The position numbers and the translations under genes are program-made. Source: Desulfurococcales archaeon (GTDB lineage: Archaea; Thermoproteota; Thermoprotei_A; Sulfolobales; Ignisphaeraceae). From it: DNA of 8,470 nucleotides. The DNA is taken from the NCBI GenBank assembly GCA_027066265.1, contig JAMOOB010000300.1, positions 1 through 8,470 on the forward strand, in the 5' to 3' direction. How positions within the stretch are numbered: position 1 is the first letter of the stretch; every line of letters begins with the position of its first letter. Of this stretch, positions 5,319 to 8,470 are shown piece by piece. The notes below the pieces were generated by a model, which did not search any database, was not told where the DNA came from, and saw only the letters and a program-made list of their open reading frames with translations.

Positions 5319-6413
5319 ATGAATCGCGGTTTAGTGCTGGGCATCGTGATCGCGGTAGCGGTCGCAGCCATCGTAGCGGCGATCCTGGTAGCCAACCCAA
5401 TGTCTTCGTCGAAGCATAGCAAGGTCGTGCTTCGTGGTGCTGGAGCAACTTTTCCACTGCTACAGATAGAGGAATGGATAAAGAGCTTCGAGAAGAGTCA
5501 CCCAGACATCGTGATCACGTATCAAGGCGTTGGTAGCGGTGCTGGCCAATCCCAGTTCTTCGCCAAGACCGTGGACTTCTGCGGTACGGATCCACCGCTA
5601 TCGAGAGATAGATGGTTGGAGTACCAAGGAAAGGTTCTACAGATACCGTACCTCCTAGGAGCCGTAGTGGTGGTCTACAACGTTCCCGAAGCCGATGGCA
5701 AGACCCTCAACCTGAGCGCAGAGGTTCTAGCACTGATCTATAGAGGAGACATCGTTTACTGGGACGATCCAAGGATAGCGAAACTCAATCCTGGTCTAGA
5801 TCTACCGCACAAGGAGATCAAGGTTGTGTACAGAGCCGATGCAAGTGGAACGCAGCAGATCTTCACGCTGTACCTACACAAGGCAGCTCCCAGCCTCTGG
5901 CCCAAGGAATGGGTTTCGAAAACCATGAAGTCCCCCATCGTTGGTAGCGGACGCGCTCTGGGAGGCAAAGGTAATCCGGGAGTCGTGCAGATAATCAAGA
6001 GCACTCCCTACTCCATAGGCTTCGTCGAGTGGAGCTACGCGATAAAGGAGCATCTACCCATAGCAGCGATAGAGAACGCTAGGGGAGAGTTCGTCAAGCC
6101 ATCGATCGAGAGCTTGATGGAGGCTGCCAAGGCTGCCGCCAAGCTGTTGCCCAAGGATCCTAGGGAAGACTTTAGCAAGGATCTCGAACTCATAGTCTTC
6201 GCGAACGCTAGCAAAGCCTACCCACTAACGAGCTGGACCCACCTCGTGCTATGGACGAGCTACGAATCTTCGAAGGCTAGAGCCCTAGCCACGTTCCTAC
6301 GATGGATCCACGACGAAGGGTACAAACACATCGTTCCCGGATACGCTCCGCCACCGCCAGAGATCCGCGAGTTGCTGCTCGAAGCAGCGAAGATCCTCGA
6401 ATCCTCTGGGTGA
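5319..6413 (+). CDS. pstS: Phosphate ABC transporter, phosphate-binding protein PstS
   Basis: The 364-residue protein binds phosphate outside the membrane and hands it to PstCA. A hydrophobic N-terminal helix (about 4-25) serves as signal or membrane anchor; there is no lipobox cysteine, so an uncleaved anchor is likely. Phosphate contacts known from E. coli PstS can be matched: Thr44-Phe45 in GAGATF, Ser73 in YQGVGSGAG, Asp91 in VDFCGTDPPLS, and Arg172, Ser176, Gly177, Thr178 in YRADASGTQQIF, with nearly the same spacings. Asp91 is the residue family knowledge links to choosing phosphate over sulfate. Further marks are LLGAVVVVYNVP, GGKGNPGVVQIIKSTPYSIGFVEWSYA and YPLTSWTHLVL near the end. 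ATG 5319 is the only usual start before the helix, since an in-frame stop lies at 5283; its ribosome-binding site is weak. The gene leads the operon, with pstC seven bases downstream. Confidence 0.95.
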   Translation: MNRGLVLGIVIAVAVAAIVAAILVANPMSSSKHSKVVLRGAGATFPLLQIEEWIKSFEKSHPDIVITYQGVGSGAGQSQFFAKTVDFCGTDPPLSRDRWLEYQGKVLQIPYLLGAVVVVYNVPEADGKTLNLSAEVLALIYRGDIVYWDDPRIAKLNPGLDLPHKEIKVVYRADASGTQQIFTLYLHKAAPSLWPKEWVSKTMKSPIVGSGRALGGKGNPGVVQIIKSTPYSIGFVEWSYAIKEHLPIAAIENARGEFVKPSIESLMEAAKAAAKLLPKDPREDFSKDLELIVFANASKAYPLTSWTHLVLWTSYESSKARALATFLRWIHDEGYKHIVPGYAPPPPEIRELLLEAAKILESSG

Positions 6414-6420
6414 GGAACGG

Positions 6421-7332
6421 ATGCTCAGAATCTTCGATCCTAGGTGGGGTAGACACGACAAGCTATTTTTCCTCTCGCTACTCCCCTCCTTCGCAATCCT
6501 CGTAGCGATCGTGGGCTTAACATTCGCTACCTTCCTAGGCAAGGCTTGGCCCATCCTCTCCAGGGAAGGGGTATCCTTCTTCGTTTCCTCTAGGTGGTGG
6601 CCCGACGACGATCCTTCCAAGTGTTTCTACGGAATCCTTCCGGCTTTGATCGGTACGCTTCTAACGAGTGGATTGGCTGTGGGCATCTCCTTCCCGCTAA
6701 CCCTTGCAATGGTCGTAGCGTGCAACGAGATTCTTCCTCGTAGCGTTGGGAACGCGCTCTCTACGCTCGTTCTCGTTGCTAGCAGTCTACCCACGGTTAT
6801 CTACGGTCTCTGGGGGATCGAGGTAGTCGTGCCCATGGTCAAGGAGCTGGCTAGGTACCTAGGCATCGAGACCACGGGCTTCTCCATCCTAGCGGCTTCG
6901 ATAGTGCTAGCAACGATGATGATCCCCTACATGTTCGCGATCGTGAACGAGCTCTACCGATCGATTCCAGCAACGTATAGAGAAGCTGTGTACAGCATCG
7001 GTGCAAGGACGTGGCAAGCATCGAGGATCCTCCTATCGATGACTAGGCTCGGTCTCGTAGCAGCAGTACTCCTCGCTCTAGGTCGCGCTACGAGTGAAAC
7101 CATAGTCACGACGATGTTGATAGGCAACGTACCTAGCCTAACCCTAAACATCTTCTCGCCCGGAGTAACGATAGCCTCCCTCATCGCTACGCAGTTCGGA
7201 GAATCGTACCTCTACCCATACATGGAGAACGCGCTCTACGCTTCGGCACTCGTACTCTTCCTCATGGGTTTCTCGCTCAGCGGCATCGGTATGTACCTAG
7301 TCATCAAGTGGAGGAGGTGGGTACATGGATAG
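6421..7332 (+). CDS. pstC: Phosphate ABC transporter permease PstC
   Basis: The 303-residue permease has about six membrane helices (roughly 15-37, 71-101, 108-131, 155-175, 208-225 and 272-296), the PstC layout. Family marks are WWPDDDPSKCFYGILPALIGTLLTS before helix 2, VASSLPTVIYGLWG in helix 3, and the cytoplasmic EAA loop YREAVYSIGARTWQASRILL (about 187-205) followed by ALGRATSETIVTTMLIGN. The EAA loop docks on the ATPase PstB. ATG 6421 has GGGTGAGG (6408-6415) five bases upstream; that site overlaps the pstS stop, so translation is probably coupled. The 3' end overlaps pstA by 8 bases. Length is within the usual range for the family. Confidence 0.95.
   Translation: MLRIFDPRWGRHDKLFFLSLLPSFAILVAIVGLTFATFLGKAWPILSREGVSFFVSSRWWPDDDPSKCFYGILPALIGTLLTSGLAVGISFPLTLAMVVACNEILPRSVGNALSTLVLVASSLPTVIYGLWGIEVVVPMVKELARYLGIETTGFSILAASIVLATMMIPYMFAIVNELYRSIPATYREAVYSIGARTWQASRILLSMTRLGLVAAVLLALGRATSETIVTTMLIGNVPSLTLNIFSPGVTIASLIATQFGESYLYPYMENALYASALVLFLMGFSLSGIGMYLVIKWRRWVHG
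7313..7319 (+). promoter_or_regulatory. full-consensus ribosome-binding site for pstA
   Basis: GGAGGTG, a full match to the archaeal anti-Shine-Dalgarno, lies within the last codons of pstC, five bases ahead of the pstA ATG at 7325. It decides that start and allows strong re-initiation across the 8-base overlap. Confidence 0.75.
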
Positions 7333-8170
7333 GGATAGAGCGATCGATTCCCTGTTCAAAGCGTTGTGCTGTACGCTCGCATTCCTAGGAATTGTACCAG
7401 TGCTACACATGCTGATCACGGTAGCGGTTCGCGGTAGCGAAACGATTGCTAGGGTAGGGCTACTGAGATTCTTAACCGATGTCCCTCCCGCACCGGGAAG
7501 CAGCGAGCTTGGAGGCATAGGTCCAGCGATCGTTGGTACGGCGATGCTGGTAGCGATATCGATGTGTATAGGGGTTCCGCTCTCCCTAGCGCTAGCCATC
7601 CTAGCCGTAGAGTTCAGCGAATCACCTATCTCTAGAGCTGTGAGGTTCCTAGCCCGGACCCTCGTAGGGATCCCCACCATAGCCGTGAGCATGATCGTCT
7701 ACCTACTCGTGGTGATCCCTCTAGGCGGTGCATCAGCTCTAGCTGGAGGTATAGCTCTGGCAATCGTTCTCCTACCCTACGCAACGACGTACATCGAGAC
7801 CTGCCTCGAATCGGTTCCGAAGGAGTATCGAGAAGCGGGCTTCGCGCTCGGTATGAAGAGGCTTACCGTAGCTCTACGAGTGGTGCTCGCCATGGCTAGG
7901 AAATGCATCGCGGTAAGCATCGTTATTAGTGCTGCACGTGCACTCGGAGAAACTGCTCCGCTGCTGTTCACGGCTGGCTCGGCGCACTACTCCTACCCAT
8001 CCTCGCTACTCGATCCGGTATCCTCGATAACGTTGCTGATATTCGAATTCGGACTCTCTCCCTTCAAACCGCTGATCGACACCGCTTGGGGTGCTGCCCT
8101 CGTCCTAACCCTTGCTTACCTACTCGTCTTGCTAGGTGTTAAGCTCGGTGTGAAGGGTGTCGAGCTATGA
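7325..8170 (+). CDS. pstA: Phosphate ABC transporter permease PstA
   Basis: The 281-residue permease pairs with PstC to form the phosphate channel in the cytoplasmic membrane. After a first helix (about 13-35) come GGIGPAIVGTAMLVAIS, the usual PstA entry to helix 2, then ARTLVGIPTIAVSMIVY in helix 3. The EAA loop YREAGFALGMKRLTVALRVVL (about 168-188) is followed by ARALGETAPLLFTAGSA, a near-invariant PstA stretch. A last helix ends near residue 273. The start lies inside the 3' end of pstC and has a full-consensus ribosome-binding site. The stop shares the ATGA overlap with pstB. Nothing unusual is seen. Confidence 0.95.
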   Translation: MDRDRAIDSLFKALCCTLAFLGIVPVLHMLITVAVRGSETIARVGLLRFLTDVPPAPGSSELGGIGPAIVGTAMLVAISMCIGVPLSLALAILAVEFSESPISRAVRFLARTLVGIPTIAVSMIVYLLVVIPLGGASALAGGIALAIVLLPYATTYIETCLESVPKEYREAGFALGMKRLTVALRVVLAMARKCIAVSIVISAARALGETAPLLFTAGSAHYSYPSSLLDPVSSITLLIFEFGLSPFKPLIDTAWGAALVLTLAYLLVLLGVKLGVKGVEL

Positions 8171-8470
8171 GTATCGCGGTCGAGGTACGTAACCTAGATG
8201 TATGGATTGGAGGGAAGCATGTTTTGAAGGGGGTAGACCTAAGCATACCCGAGAAGAGCATCGTGGCCGTGATGGGTCCGTCGGGAAGCGGTAAGACCAC
8301 GCTTCTCAGATGCATAAACAGGTTGATCGATCTCGTACCTAACGCGAAGGTTCGAGGCGAGGTCAGGGTTCTGGGAATCGATGTGTATCGCTCCGATCCC
8401 TACAGGGTTCGGAGGATCGTCGGCATGGTGTTCCAGCACCCCAATCCCTTCCCACACATGAGTATCTACG
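8167..8470 (+). CDS. pstB: Phosphate ABC transporter ATPase PstB (partial, cut by window end)
   Basis: The first 101 codons of the ATP-hydrolysing subunit are present; the gene runs off the right edge. Visible are a first strand VEVRNLDVWIGGKHVLKGVDLSI, the Walker A motif GPSGSGKTT, LLRCINRLIDLVPNAKVRGEV typical of PstB, and the Q-loop FQHPNPFPHMSIY. The signature motif, Walker B and switch histidine would lie beyond the window. ATG 8167 overlaps the pstA stop (ATGA) and has GGGTG at 8155-8159 seven bases upstream. A phoU gene often follows pstB, but that cannot be seen here. Confidence 0.95.
   Translation, partial: MSIAVEVRNLDVWIGGKHVLKGVDLSIPEKSIVAVMGPSGSGKTTLLRCINRLIDLVPNAKVRGEVRVLGIDVYRSDPYRVRRIVGMVFQHPNPFPHMSIY

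Noticed and set aside
1..8470. CRISPR arrays, tRNA, rRNA, insertion sequences
   Set aside because: No regularly spaced direct repeats, tRNA cloverleaf signatures, rRNA-like stretches or transposase genes were seen.
5319..8470. The phosphate transporter operon as a new system
   Set aside because: Gene order, motifs and overlaps are those of a standard pstSCAB operon with conserved ligand residues; only its upstream region is worth attention.

Overview
The window looks like chromosomal DNA of a thermophilic archaeon, probably a Thermoproteota (crenarchaeal) lineage. Visible reasons are A/T-rich box A/TATA elements about 25-30 bases ahead of likely transcript starts, GGTG/GGAGGTG ribosome-binding sites, GTG and TTG starts, tight gene packing, and crenarchaeal-type proteins (a PIN toxin, a coiled-coil protein with a membrane tail, a LEA14-like protein). 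The lineage is inferred from these features; no database search was possible.

Left part (1-2260), minus strand. Three genes read right to left: a membrane-anchored LEA14/WHy-domain protein (2201-1569), a cytoplasmic winged-helix regulator fused to a periplasmic-binding-protein-like domain (1524-523), and a PspC-domain membrane protein (457-29). The gaps are 44 and 65 bases. The first gene has a palindromic TATA element in front of it, and the third has its own box A, so the set may be partly co-transcribed and partly independent.

Middle (2350-3440), plus strand. A short protein is built of 11-residue coiled-coil repeats that turn into heptads and end in a membrane helix. Then come an unusual inverted repeat and a VapC-like PIN domain protein that has no recognisable antitoxin and seems to lack the segment before its last strand.

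Right of that (3490-5168). A box A element drives a two-helix small membrane protein, whose stop overlaps the start of a sodium:solute symporter. The pair is probably a small-subunit/large-subunit transporter.

Right end (5199-8470). A phosphate ABC transporter operon is arranged pstS-pstC-pstA-pstB, with a 7-base gap and then 8- and 4-base overlaps. All eight phosphate-contact residues known from E. coli PstS can be matched in the binding protein. The operon runs off the window inside pstB. Its upstream region carries three CGTAC words spaced by about one DNA helical turn, just ahead of a possible TATA element.

Most of the window is ordinary. The parts most worth a second look are the HTH-binding-protein fusion regulator, the orphan shortened PIN protein with the inverted repeat upstream, the hendecad coiled-coil protein, the small symporter partner, and the candidate operator in front of pstS. 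No CRISPR array, rRNA, tRNA or insertion sequence was found.
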